Shown here: in pieces, positions 48,686 through 59,329 of the stretch
Numbering within the stretch: position 1 is the stretch's first letter
Layout of the letters: each line of letters starts with the position of its first letter
Assembly: GCA_018343915.1 (NCBI GenBank)
Contig: JABRWF010000006.1
Coordinates: 2,108,001 to 2,172,000 of the forward strand
Source of the DNA: Agroathelia rolfsii
Lineage: Eukaryota > Basidiomycota > Agaricomycetes > Amylocorticiales > Amylocorticiaceae
Direction of reading: 5' to 3'
Length of the DNA stretch: 64,000 nt
The notes under the pieces: model-generated
Told to the model about the DNA's origin: nothing
Databases searched by the model: none
The model's input: the letters and a program-made list of their open reading frames with translations, nothing else
Position numbers and translations under genes: made by a program

Positions 48686-51600
48686 TCATAGATCCGTCCA
48701 GTGGAATGTCTTCTCAATATCCACTTCTGTTACCTTGTGTAGGTCACTGCTGCTTTTCCCAGTATAAATTCCATATGTTCCCGCCCGTACACTCCAGGAA
48801 CCCTTGACTTCGTCCCAGAAGGAAAACGCAAGCCGATCCAAGTGCAATTTGAGTTCGGCCGAACTCCCTGGTGCTACATCAATGGCTTTGTTGAACGCTC
48901 GGAGTTGAACCGCAGGGGTGGTGACTCCGATGTTTGGATAAGATACGTATATTTGGACAACTTCCGAGCCCTTGACAGCGCCCGTGTTCTTGACTGTGGC
49001 GGTGGCAATAAAGTTGGCTTCATCTTCTTTCTCAACACTCAGAGATGTCAACTCGAAATTTGTGTAGCTCAGGCCATGGCTATAATCATATCTAGTCAGG
49101 TCAGGTACTTGAACAGAGTATAAAGGATGCTCACCCGAAGGGGAAGAGAGGGCGGATGCCGCGAGAATGGAAGTGCTTGTAGCCGACGAACAGATCCTCA
49201 CGGTAATGGATCTGACCGTTTTCGCTCGCAAAGTTGGGATATGCAGCGATATCTTCCATACGTGTGGGAAGTGTCAGCGGGAGACGGCCCGAAGGGTTAA
49301 CTACGCCGTAGATGACGTCTGCCAGAGCATTCCCGACTTCATTGCCCAGATACCATGCCTGGATTATTGCATGTACCTCATTTACCCAAGGCATGCCTAC
49401 AGCAGATCCCTGTGGCAAATTGAGTAAGATTGCGGTTCTTATCGACATGAAAGGATGGACTGACGGCTTGTATGCATACTACAGTCTTTGGATTGGCCTT
49501 TGCAATGGCAGCAATCGTTTCGTCATGTCTTCCAGGCAAGTCTAGAGAAGGACGATCAAATCCTTCGCTCTCCCACTCAGGTGTCAATCCACCAACGAAA
49601 ATGACGGCATCGGACCTGGCGGCCAAATCAACTGCTTCTTTGATCGCTTGCTTAGGGTCGATTTTTAGGCATCCTCCAAGACGCTGTGGAAAATTTGAGC
49701 TGGTTTTCTGTGGTATTTTGGTGATTGCCTTACAACTCCGCGCATCAATGCTGGTTGTGCCAGAGCACCGTCTCCTGCTGGCGGAGAAGTATTGGTATAG
49801 TCGATGAGAATCTTTAATGCTTTTCCAGATTCGAAATGAGCGCTCCCTTTCTCTTCTACTGTGCCTTGACTAAATCATGGCTCAGGAACTATTTTTAGAG
49901 GTGTAAAAAACGGAGCAGTTACCCATAATAAAACTCTCCTGGAGTTTGCTTCGTCCAGTTGTCAATAACCAGCTTTCCCTCCACGTAGAGCTTCGCACGA
50001 CCTAACAGGAGCCGCCAAGATTGGTTCTTCCTTCACCACAAAAGACAAAGGCGAAATCTCTTACCTGCAACAGCCACACCTAATTCGTATTCACCCGATT
50101 GGTCAAAGGTGAGGAGACCCTCAATCTTGAGGGCCCAGGTCTCTCCCAACCCGGATGGCAAAAAATCATTCAATTTAATGCGTGTATCGTTCAAGGTATA
50201 CTCAGCGACAGGATCACCAACAGGCTGTCCGTCCAAGTTGCTGTTGTAGAAAGTTGCACGCCATCCTGTCTCACCGTCTGGAGTCTTCAAATTGTTTTCC
50301 AGTGTAGGGAGGAACTTGTGAGCTATAAATATAAGGCGTCAAACTGAAAGTGTAGATCCTTCCATCTAAATAGTACTGACCATAACAGCCAAGCGAATAT
50401 TCCAATTCGATACCCTCCGGAGCTCCTTCCACAAGACCGTCCCATGGTGTTACCACATACGTGGGTTTCAGAGCAGCAGATCCGCCACCAGAAATCACCG
50501 TTCCTTTTGCATTAGGGCCAATTACTGCTATCTTCTTCAGCTTCTTCGGTGTTATGGGGAGAATCTCTTCATTATTCTTTAACAAAACAATTCCCTCTGA
50601 CGCAATTTTGCGACAGAGAGCGCGCCCTTCCGGAGAGTCACGCGAACGCTCTTTTCCGTCGCCAAAAACTACGTCTGGATTTTTATGCGCCTGCTTCTGC
50701 ACAAAATTGAGCAACTCTGTGACGCGGGCGTCGATTGCATCAATTGAAGTCTTTTGTGCGGATAGTGAGTGTTTAACGAGGAGGGGAGTCCTCCAGCGTG
50801 GCGGACCAGGCATTTCAAGGTCTAGTCCTGCATTGATGGATTCTGCAGTACTGTACGTACCGTACCTATATCGCTGTGTGAGCAAAATAGAGACGAGTCA
50901 GTATCAAAACTCACCAGTCGCTCATCACAAGTCCCTCGAATTTCCAATCAGATCGCAATATTTGCTCAAGCACACGGGGATTTTCCGAGCAATGAACGTT
51001 ATCGATGCGGCCATATCTTAAGGGATTCGTAAGCAACCTCATCACTCTAGCAAACAAGTGTCTACGCACGATGTCATGAATGCCCATGGTTTGGCGTGTT
51101 TCTGGGCCAGCATAAAGCTTGACAGGTATAAGTCGGTACTAGGCACAAATGTAAGCCGCCAGTGCATCGACTCACGGGTAAAGATAAATCTCTCGCAGAG
51201 CTCTCTCGGATACAACCGAGTTCGCCGCAGTCCGCTCATGTTCTTGATCGTTTCCAACAAAGTGTTTGATGCATGCCGAGACACCCTCTGACTGGAGACC
51301 ATTAACATATGCAGCAGCCATCATACCTGAGTCCATCACGTGTAAGATGACGCTACACCCTGATGTATAACAGATCCGAGCCTTACCCGACAGATGAGGG
51401 TCTTCAGAAAAAGATTCAAACGCACGTCCTCCCAGCGGTGATCTCTGTACATTACAAGTAGGAGCGAGCAGTATAACAGAGGACTTGATCTTGGCCTCTT
51501 CTGCAAGGAACACTCCTATCTTGGTTACAATTTCTGGATCAAAAGTTGCAGCAAGCGACGTAGCGCACTGAGAATTTAAACATGTCAGTTCTCAATATAC

Positions 51601-51910
51601 TCCGACTCGGTCATAAGAAACAAGTGTAAAGGCGCACAGGGATGCATTGGGATGGCGTAGATATAAAATGGGACGAGCCGCGCACGCCGTTCGGCCCATC
51701 ACTCATCCGTACAGATGGTATCTTCAGCCGTTGAACAGCATTTGTATTCCACCTTATTAGATCAGAGTAAGATATATGCAGTCATGGACAGATATGCATA
51801 TATGCTCACCAATTTGGAGCTCCCAGAAGAGATATCTTCTCGTCCAATGTTAGCTTATCGACTAACTCTGGAATGGAATCTTGTAGGAATGAGTGAACCA
51901 TTGCGGTCAT
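48686..51910 (-). CDS. GH3 beta-glucosidase with PA14 insert, intracellular type
   Basis: Retaining glycosidase that removes terminal beta-glucose. The start at 51910 reads [20 protein letters not shown] and lacks a signal peptide, so a cytosolic enzyme is predicted. The GH3 N-domain follows ([32 protein letters not shown]) with the nucleophile Asp in GLVMSDWYGTYS. The GH3 C-domain begins near 50600 ([25 protein letters not shown]), is interrupted by a PA14 domain ([35 protein letters not shown]), and resumes with [17 protein letters not shown], which holds the likely acid/base Glu. A fibronectin III-like domain from about 49080 ends [12 protein letters not shown]. This order matches fungal and yeast BglI-type enzymes. 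Convergent with the MFS gene, stop codons only 68 bases apart. Confidence 0.92.
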
Positions 51911-52455
51911 AAAAAGATTCTGCCTAGGAAGTGCTCCCCTCTGACTTTTATAGCTGAGGAAGGGGTCCCGTGAAACCGCCTATACTATTTTTCCGAAGTC
52001 TCGCCGGACCGTTTTTTCGGACATCAGCCTGATACATGCATCATTGTCAAATCCTTCAGCGCTTCAGGTTCATGAATTAGACTACAGGCTTCGCTGCGTC
52101 TATTTTCCCGGCTGTAGATACTATTATGTATTCCCAGCCACTAGATTTGCTATTCGTGTGTCGCATCAGCAAGTTGCTGCTACGTAATGAAGCGCTATCG
52201 CAGACGCGGACTCGGAGAACTTGGATCGGCATCCATCGCCCGCGACTGAATGATACATACAAGTAAATTAACCAGTACGAATCGTCAGCTGATGACGACA
52301 GAACGCAAAAAGACAGCACGTGCGGAATATTGTAACAAAATATTTTCCGAATTTGTAGCCCGAAAGCTGTCGCAGTGTATTCGAGGCCAATGGCAAAATT
52401 ACATGTTATCTAACCTTTGGGTCAGGTGAGTAAATTTCATACGCATACATTCAAC
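51911..52455. other. Gap upstream of the GH3 gene
   Basis: 545 bases holding the GH3 promoter on its left side. No supported coding sequence. Short AT-rich stretches and CGGAC-type words near 52000-52020 are the only visible texture. Confidence 0.4.
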
Positions 52456-52685
52456 TTATATCATACTATTCAGACCCACCTCCTTTGAATCCTGAAGAAT
52501 TTCATTTAGCACTTCCCATCTCGCCTATTTGCCTGTTCGCTCTCTATTTTGGTTTCTCGAAGGACTTCCCAGTAATCCTCCGAGAGCATAACTCCGCTCA
52601 GTGCATCAACAAATCCTCTCATTCCCTGGTTAATGCTGTAGTCCAAGTTTTGATCGGCCTGAGGTCTGAAGCTGAAGCTATCCAT
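52456..52685 (-). pseudogene. Decayed C-terminal fragment of a SAM methyltransferase
   Basis: Read leftward from 52685, the fragment gives MDSFSFRPQADQNLDYSINQ, then GMRGFVDALSGVMLSED, which aligns with GIRVFADAMSQQMLAED in the intact methyltransferase next door (52807-53971). Near 52521-52526 the similarity jumps to another frame (RWEVLNEILQDSKEVGL against RKIVDEIYQGVRDEGLF), and the frame stops at 52456. The methyltransferase domain itself is missing. It lies about 120 bases downstream of the intact gene on the same strand, so it is best explained as the remains of a tandem duplicate. An alternative is a species-specific short gene with an intron, but no GT..AG pair explains the frame jump. 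Confidence 0.65.
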
Positions 52686-52806
52686 TATGATATACCACAG
52701 ATCTAATACTAATAAGAGTTCAAAGCTTTTGTATACTCAAGGACAAAAATGAATTATTGGTTGAAGAAAAATAATGATGATGCATGCATGCATATCAAGC
52801 TCAATG

Positions 52807-53971
52807 TCATTCCCCTTTCCGACTGATCCATTCAGAAGCAAGGCCAAACAGTCCTTCATCCCTTACACCTTGATAAATTTCATCTACAATCTTACGTCTA
52901 TCTTGCTCACTCGTGATCTTGTTCCCTCGGGGCACCTCTAAACGATCTTCTGCAAGCATTTGTTGACTCATAGCATCAGCAAATACTCTAATCCCCAGGG
53001 CAGTCACGTCTGAAAATTTTCCTAGGCTCTCTCCGTTTGGGGCTTGTACGCGTGAACTGGATCCTCCAACCGGAAAATGTGATATCCTGCTTGACATGAT
53101 GTTAAAAGAGGCATCCTCCAGCATACCCCGGAGCTCGCTAGTAAGTCTATTGTACGGTTGGGATAGTCCGAGTCCGAGTTAGTAATTTGAAAAGGGAGAA
53201 AGTATTAAGAATCTTACTTGGGGACACGTTTGGTATGAATAGCATTTATCAGGAAAATCGAGTTAAGTTTGCTAGCAAGTGACCGTCCGATTGAGAGAAC
53301 ATCAGGATCGTACGGGTCTTCCGTCAAGGTTTCGTCAGCTTTGAAGACTACATCACCATCCAAAAGAATGAAGCATCCACCCGGCTCTGGGATCATCATT
53401 CCTCAGTTAAAAATGCAGCTTGCCCCCACCATTTGAACTTACTCAAAGCATTATAAATATTTCTCAATGCCAGAATCCATCCATCCTGTGTTAGTGCCCA
53501 AACTAAAGTTGACATGTGGATAACATCAAATTTGCCTTGCATCCAATCCGGGAACGGCTTCGTTACATCTTGTTCAAACGTCGAGATATGAAGAGGGTCA
53601 AGTACAGATGAGTGTGGGAATTTGGCGGTAGTAATATCGCTCATATACAGCCTGATGGGGTTACTTTCAGATGGAGACAAACGGGCATTGATTTTGGGGA
53701 TGCGGGCGACATCCAAAGTCCAAGAGCCTGACCCGGCACCAACATCCAATATGTCAGAAACGCTGCCTTCGTCAAATGGAACGTCTAATGTATCCCCATA
53801 GCCAAGTATCTTCTTGACCAACATGTATTGCATATCTAATCTATAGAAATCGATTTGAGATCCCCAGTTATATATGTATACGTCAACTTTTAGAGCGGCT
53901 ATTTACCGATGGACCTCGAGTAAGCTATTGTCCGTTAGTGGATAATGTGTGTGAACATCGGATTCGGTCAT
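52807..53971 (-). CDS. Class I SAM-dependent methyltransferase (fungal UMTA-like)
   Basis: The start at 53971 gives MTESDVHTHYPLTDNSLLEV. The next exon has DMQYMLVKKILGYGDT and the SAM-binding motif I ILDVGAGSGSWTLDVARI, then the post-I region with acidic YMSDI, motif II-like GKFDVIHMSTLVWALTQDGW, and RNIYNALKPGGCFILLDGD, spliced near 53390-53430. The C-terminal part includes SLASKLNSIFLINAI and a long helical tail ending LFGLASEWISRKGE. About 330 residues, similar to the LaeA/UMTA-like methyltransferases common in secondary-metabolism loci of fungi. The substrate cannot be read from sequence. A decayed copy of its tail lies just downstream. Confidence 0.85.
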
Positions 53972-54477
53972 TTTCAAGTTGATATCAGTAGGTATGGTGT
54001 ATAAAGGCTGTCTATTGATCAGTAGGAATGTCGCCGTCAAGGTTTTGAACGACTCCCGAACCAGCTCAGGATTCAGAAGCGTCACACAGATAAACACCGA
54101 TCATCGGCCAAATGAAAAGCTCTGGTCTTGTTTGTGTGTTGATTTTAATCGTTGTGTACTTCACTCCATTAGACACAAGTTAAAACATTTTATCATTAAA
54201 AGTGGAGTACAATTGACTAAAACGGAACCTGGGGAGCAAATGGCAGAGCCAAGACGTCAGTGTTGAAAAGGAGTTACCGTAGCAAGAGTCATCAAATGTT
54301 TATATTTGGCGCATCCCACATGAGACCAAGTCTAGCCGATTCCATCAAGTTGCCTACGGGGTGGAAGTTGACAAAGGCTATCATTACATAGAGAAGAAAG
54401 TGTAAGAAAGAAACAAGACGCCTGAGCAAAAATTCGGTTGGCCAAAGCTTTATGGTACTATAATCTTGTTATGTCAT
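53972..54477. other. Gap upstream of the methyltransferase
   Basis: About 500 bases between the methyltransferase start and the end of the decayed protease-like gene. No supported ORF; the short open stretch at 53979-54266 on the plus strand has no recognisable content. Confidence 0.4.
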
Positions 54478-54960
54478 CTAGGCCGTAAAAACTGGGTTCA
54501 AGTGGACGTTGGGGAATTTCTCTTTCATGCATTTCTCAAATTCAACGGGCGTGATATGGGTGATGTCCGTGGCATTGGTACTACCAGTATTTACTAGTGA
54601 GCATGCGGCCAATGCGTCCCCAACCGTCGACGACAATGGGGCCGGAGTCGCCTCTGTCGGAGAAAGCGCTAGATTTGCTGCCCCCGAAGAAATAGTCCAC
54701 TCCTTGGAATCCAGTAATTAATGACCTTTGAACTACTGGCGGATGCGTGAGGCAATCTTGTTGGCACGGCCAACAGTCAGGCCGATGGTACATCCTCGCT
54801 TGAAGATCATTAGACAATTATTGTCATTGTAGTTGACTGCGGTCGGGAGGACATTCGAAACTATTGGTGTCTGTACCCAGGGGGGGGGGGAGCACATCAT
54901 GAACAGATAGGGATCAGTTACATAGCCTCTGAGTTTAGTCTGTTGCCTTAACATCAGTTG
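54478..54960 (-). pseudogene. Decayed GDSG serine-protease-like gene of a mushroom family
   Basis: Pieces of one protein family appear in order but in different frames. From the right: LRGYVTDPYLFMM, then NNCLMIFKRGCTIGLTVGRA up to IASRIRQ, then an in-frame TAG where a Tyr is expected before FKG. After a frame change, SSAFSDRGDSGPIVVDGWGR contains the GDSG motif of chymotrypsin-like proteases, continuing IGRMLT. A second one-base shift near 54595 leads to STNATDITHITPVEFEK and the tail PNVHLNPVFTA with a stop at 54478. Intact relatives in Agaricomycetes are, from memory, larger proteins of unknown role with this C-terminal domain. A nonsense codon and two frame changes, with no suitable introns, argue for a pseudogene. 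Confidence 0.65.
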
Positions 54961-56181
54961 AAGTTGCTTTCAATGATCCATACAGCGCAAAGCGTCTAAA
55001 AAAATCCTACCAAAATAAGTGATGCGGTTTCCTAATCATATTTCCACCTGTATACCAGTGCTCTCCGATATTTCTTGCAGAGCATCTTCTCATCGAGAAC
55101 AAGCAGAACTAGGTTATCGGTAATAATAGCAGGCGACATTGATGCATCTAGTTTTGAGAAATGCCGAGTATCGTAAGGTTAAAATTTTCTCGATTACCTG
55201 TATACCCGTTATATAACTTTAATGAACGATCAGTTTTGTCCAAAGCTTAAAGGGAATTGGGGGGGGGGAGGAAGAAGAAACACAGTTTAAATAGGATTCT
55301 CAAGTTGTCGTCGAATGCTTTTCATGTCACATCTTTTATTTCCTGTAAAATATCACATTGTGAGGACCAGTTTTACTATTTCACAGCTATGAATATTTGG
55401 ATACTGGGCCATAAGTCAAGTCGTGGAGGGCGTAAAACTGGCCGGTATCAATGAGCTAGTCTCAAGCTATCCGGCATGAGAGATGGAACTGGGACATTAG
55501 TTAGGCGTGCAAGCGTATCTACGACCTGAGCCTAGATCTATAAGAAACGCTAGGACTGATTGTTGCGGTCAGGATACTACCCAGAGTACGCGCGGGTATG
55601 GCATTGAGAACCCTCAGTCATTACGTGTACATATCCACCGCTGTATCGAATATTGGTAGAGCCGAATTCCTAAAACCTCCAAGGATGTTGGGTATGTACC
55701 ATGATACCTCAATATACATAGTCGGCACATTAGCATTAGACAGACCCGGACAGGTCTTTCATGCACCCATAATCAGGGTCCAGTAAGTCTTGGTGTACTC
55801 TGCTCGCCAGTGCCGAGAACATCTTCACTTAAGTGGATTTGCACTGCTATGCCTCGGTCGTCAGCGTAGAATACAGGAGGGTACTACGAATTGCAGCAGC
55901 GCAGGAGCTGTGTTTAAATATATTCTGTTGATACAAAACCAATGGCCGCAGAGAGTATTGATAGCAAGCACACGAGCTACTGATAATGGTTACGGTTATG
56001 ATCGCCAGTGTGGTTGGCACTGATGGCAGGCCCGGGCCAAGTCAAGTTGCTTCCGGCATCATCCAAACTTTTATCTTGCTAGAGCTTTCTTCCGAACGTC
56101 ATTTAGCCTGCTTCTCAAACCCTCTTGCTCTCACACTACGTTCATCCTTTCCCTATACACACCTTAAACTGGACTGCACCA
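54961..56181. other. 1.2-kb region without supported genes
   Basis: Upstream of the decayed protease-like gene to the UPF0538 start. Several short open frames exist on the plus strand (for example 55598-55786) but none shows family resemblance. A G-run lies at 55259-55268. It may contain further eroded pieces of the pseudogene's N-terminus, which I could not identify. Confidence 0.4.
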
Positions 56182-56995
56182 ATGTCGGACGGAATCTCAG
56201 ACGTCCTCACCAACGAAGCCAAACCCAAAACTGATGCGACCATCACCTTGCGGATCATCAAATCGTTCGAATATCGCACTGAACGCAGTCTCGTGTTGCA
56301 TCATCTCAACCTGCAAGAGATGACGGTTGGGCAGCTCAAAGAAGTCGCACGTCAAGGTTAGCGACAATGTTCCGATGGGGGCGTGTGTCTCTTGGATCTC
56401 TCTCTCTTTCTTTCTTTTCCTTTTGATTGTCCGAGTGACTTGACGATAACCCTCAGTGGTGATGATCATGCAGCCGTTTTGACTCAGCCGGGGTGGAAGC
56501 CGTATCGGAATGCTGTCCTAGGTGAGCATATATTCTCCATATGCCATTACAGAGTACTGTTACTCATTGTTATCACTGGGGTTGCATAGATACGCTGAAA
56601 TTATACACCAAAGCTCACGGGGCCAAAGTGAGCAGTCCTATTGCGGATGATCTTTGTGTCTTTTAGCACCAAGCCTCCACATTCCTGACAGACAACCAAC
56701 CTCATCATTAACCTTGATCACGACGAATGGATACTCGACGACGATAGTAAGATCTTGGTAGATCTTGGTTTCGGTAATAACTACGCATATACCCCCTTCA
56801 ATATTTTTTTTTAATTTTGATCGCTATTCCTGTAGAAAATGAAACGGAGGTCAGCTTCTTCAGTCGTGAAGCTTATTTTAAATTCAAGGCAAATCCCGAG
56901 GTGAGGGAACAAAGATTTCTGCGTTACTGTCTTATTGATAATACAAACTGCTGGTTTTATAGACGCTCTGGGACCCATCGCAGAAGACATCATAG
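56182..56995 (+). CDS. UPF0538 family protein (C2orf76-like)
   Basis: Conserved eukaryotic protein of unknown function. The start at 56182 gives MSDGISDVLTNEAKPKTDAT, then ITLRIIKSFEYRTERSLVLH and MTVGQLKEVARQ. Further exons add AVLTQPGWKPYRNAVLDTLK and LYTKAHGAKTTNLIINLDHD-EW, then NETEVSFFSREAYFKFKANP and a last exon TLWDPSQKTS ending at 56995. The series Arg-Ser-Phe-Glu, DTLK, HGAKT, LIINLD and NETE-SFF follows the human C2orf76 pattern as I recall it. About 145 residues in five or six exons. The family has a ubiquitin-like look, but no function is established and I infer none. Confidence 0.78.
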
Positions 56996-57293
56996 CCGCA
57001 AACTCCTCTGATCATACATTTCCTCTCTTCTATTCGAGCCTGGCTGTTGTTTTTGTTTTTGAAAGTCTCGGGATATTTGTGCAGGGTAATAAATCCTTCT
57101 ATACATAAGAGCTGATGGGAATACTAGTAAACAACTGTACGATGATGAAATGCCCAATGAGTACAAGTATGTAATAAAAGAATGAAGAAGAAAAAGGTAA
57201 TAAGAGAAGGTGATGTAATACATGCAAATGAAGAAAAATAGAAAGCAAAAGAAGACAAGGTAAAGGAAGTCAAGATAGATAAGGAGGAAGAAA

Positions 57294-58877
57294 TCACTGG
57301 TTCGCGCACTGCACACCAGGATGTCCGCCGTCCTCTTCCGTGTCCATTTCGTCGCCGTTGCCCATCCTATTTGCGTGCTCCTGCTTGCGGCTGTCAACAT
57401 CAACGAGATCGACCTCCTCCCTCTCGATATTCTTGGGGAACTTCTCCAGCGGCTTTCGGGGGGGAAGTGCTTTCTCCAGTAGGGGAATAACGTTGGGGTC
57501 CATATGATCGGGGAACTTGACGGTCAATTTGACGTACAGATCACCAGGCTCATGGTGTCGTTGAGATGGCATGCCCTGGCCCTTGATCACCTTGACTTCA
57601 TCTAAGATAAGGTCCCATGAGTAAAAAGAAAAAAGTAATGCCAAATAATAATGATCAACGAACCATGCTTGATAACCTCGCCGGGTACCAGGTTGACAAT
57701 GAGAGCTCTATCATCGAGGTGCTTGATGGCAAACTGTCCACCGCCGAGAGCCGTAAGGAGATCCACCTCGACATCTGTGATCAGGTCCGTATCCTGGCGC
57801 CTGAACCGCTCATGAGGCTTCTCCTCAATCACGATAATCACATCGCCCGGCTCCGCATTCGGACTCTGATCACTCTCGCCGGGGAAGCGAATCGTCTGGC
57901 CGCCCTTCATACCCTTGTCGATGTGCACCTCAAGGAACTTCTTCTCGGGGACGACCTTCTTGCCTTTGCATCCCTGGCAGCGGTCTTTGGCGTTGATGAC
58001 CTCGCCCGTGCCGCTACAGTCGTGGCATGGCGATTGGATCTGCTGGATCATGGGACCCATCTGGCGCAAGGTGACAGTGATACCACGACCACTGCACGTG
58101 TCGCACGTGCGCACAGCACCCTCCTTGCCACCCTTTCCCTTGCATTTCGAGCAGATCGCACTCTTGGTAAGCGCCAGTTTGGTCGTCTTGCCCTTGTAGA
58201 GGTCTTCGAGCGTGACATGCACACGATGCACAAGGTCCTTTGTTCGTCTGGGGCCGGACTGGCGTGATCCGCCGCCGCCGCCGAAGAAGCCACCTCCGCC
58301 ACCGAAGAGTTGACTGAATAAATCCTGGAGGACAAGGAGAGATGAGTACAAAGCTCTCCGCGTAAGCAGCACCATATATGCGGACGTACCTGCGGATCCA
58401 TGCCGCCCATGCCACCGGATTCATTCAGTCCAGCCTCACCACGAGTATCGTATACCCTCCTCTTATCAGAATCGGAGAGGACTTCATAGCTATATGCACA
58501 AAGGACGCATACGTCAGCATCAAGTGCTTGAAAGAAAGAAAGAAAGAAAAGGCAGCGTTCGTAGTAATCGGCCAATACTTACGCATGCGTCAGCTCCTTG
58601 AACAGCTCGGGGTCACCACCCTTGTCAGGGTGTAAGCGCAGTGCCCTGTTATTGCAAGAAAGATACAACCATAATCGTTTAGATCAACCATGCGAGGAGT
58701 TGAGATACAGTGGAAAAAAAAAAGAACGCACTTTTTCCTGTATGCTTTCTTGAGCTCAGACTCGTCTGCGGTGGGGGAGACCTCCAGCAAATCGTAGAAT
58801 TTTCTGTGATGGTACATGTCGTCTTAGCATAATGACCAAGACGCATAAGAGCAAGCCACTCACGTTTCCTTCACCAT
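57294..58877 (-). CDS. YDJ1: Type I DnaJ/Hsp40 co-chaperone with CAAX box (Ydj1/Mas5-like)
   Basis: Hsp70 partner for folding and mitochondrial/ER protein import, cytosolic and partly membrane-tethered. The start at 58877 reads MVKETKFYDLLEVSPTADES; the J-domain has the HPD motif in LRLHPDKGGDPELFKEL, split by an intron near 58640-58740. A Gly/Phe-rich linker follows (LFGGGGGFFGGGGG). Four zinc motifs are visible: CSKCKGKG, CDTCSGRG, CHDCSGTG and CQGCKGKK. Client-binding domains follow (EVHIDKGMKGGQTIRFPGE). The protein ends GVQCANQ, a CAAX-type motif (Cys-Ala-Asn-Gln) predicted to be farnesylated, as in Ydj1. About 400 residues, four or five introns. Type I is secure from the zinc domain. 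Confidence 0.95.
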
Positions 58878-59329
58878 CGTTGTATAATGTGGGGGTGATC
58901 TAAGGGATTAATGTGTGTACAAGTATAAGAAACACAGAGAGTCGTTAACGTGTGTGCGGGTCGTGTAATGCGCAGAGTGTGGAGAGGGAGTGGGTGTGTG
59001 TGTGTGAAAGACACAGCAGCGTCGTGCGCGCTTTTTCAGGCAGTGCGGTGTATAAGCAGATGCCTCGAGAAAAAGGAAAGCTATGGAAGGTGATAGAATA
59101 TTTCCTTTTCGAGCATTTTTCTTCCATTTGGAACACTTTGGAAACACTGCCTGCTGGCCAATCACAACACGCCATTCACAGCTCACGGCCCACATCACAC
59201 ATGTTGTTGTGGTAGTCATTGTGCTTCGTATACACGATGTTATCGCTATCATACAGCAAAATCAAATCTATGCAATTGAAATAGTAGACATTTGCTTTGC
59301 TACTGAGCATTGGAAGGACACCCCCCTGT
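58878..59329. promoter_or_regulatory. Upstream region of the DnaJ gene
   Basis: 452 bases between the DnaJ start and the amidase stop. A GTGTGTGTGTGTG tract lies at 58994-59007. GAA-type triplets (CTCGAGAAAAAGGAAAGC, CTTTTCGAGCATTTTTCTTCCA near 59060-59130) resemble heat-shock elements, and GGAACACTTTGGAAACAC at 59130-59147 also has spaced GAA units; this is a tentative reading fitting an Hsp40 gene. Confidence 0.4.

Noticed and set aside
57617..58267. 216-codon open frame on the plus strand
   Set aside because: Antisense to the zinc-finger and client-binding exons of the DnaJ gene, which has clear motifs in the minus-strand frame.
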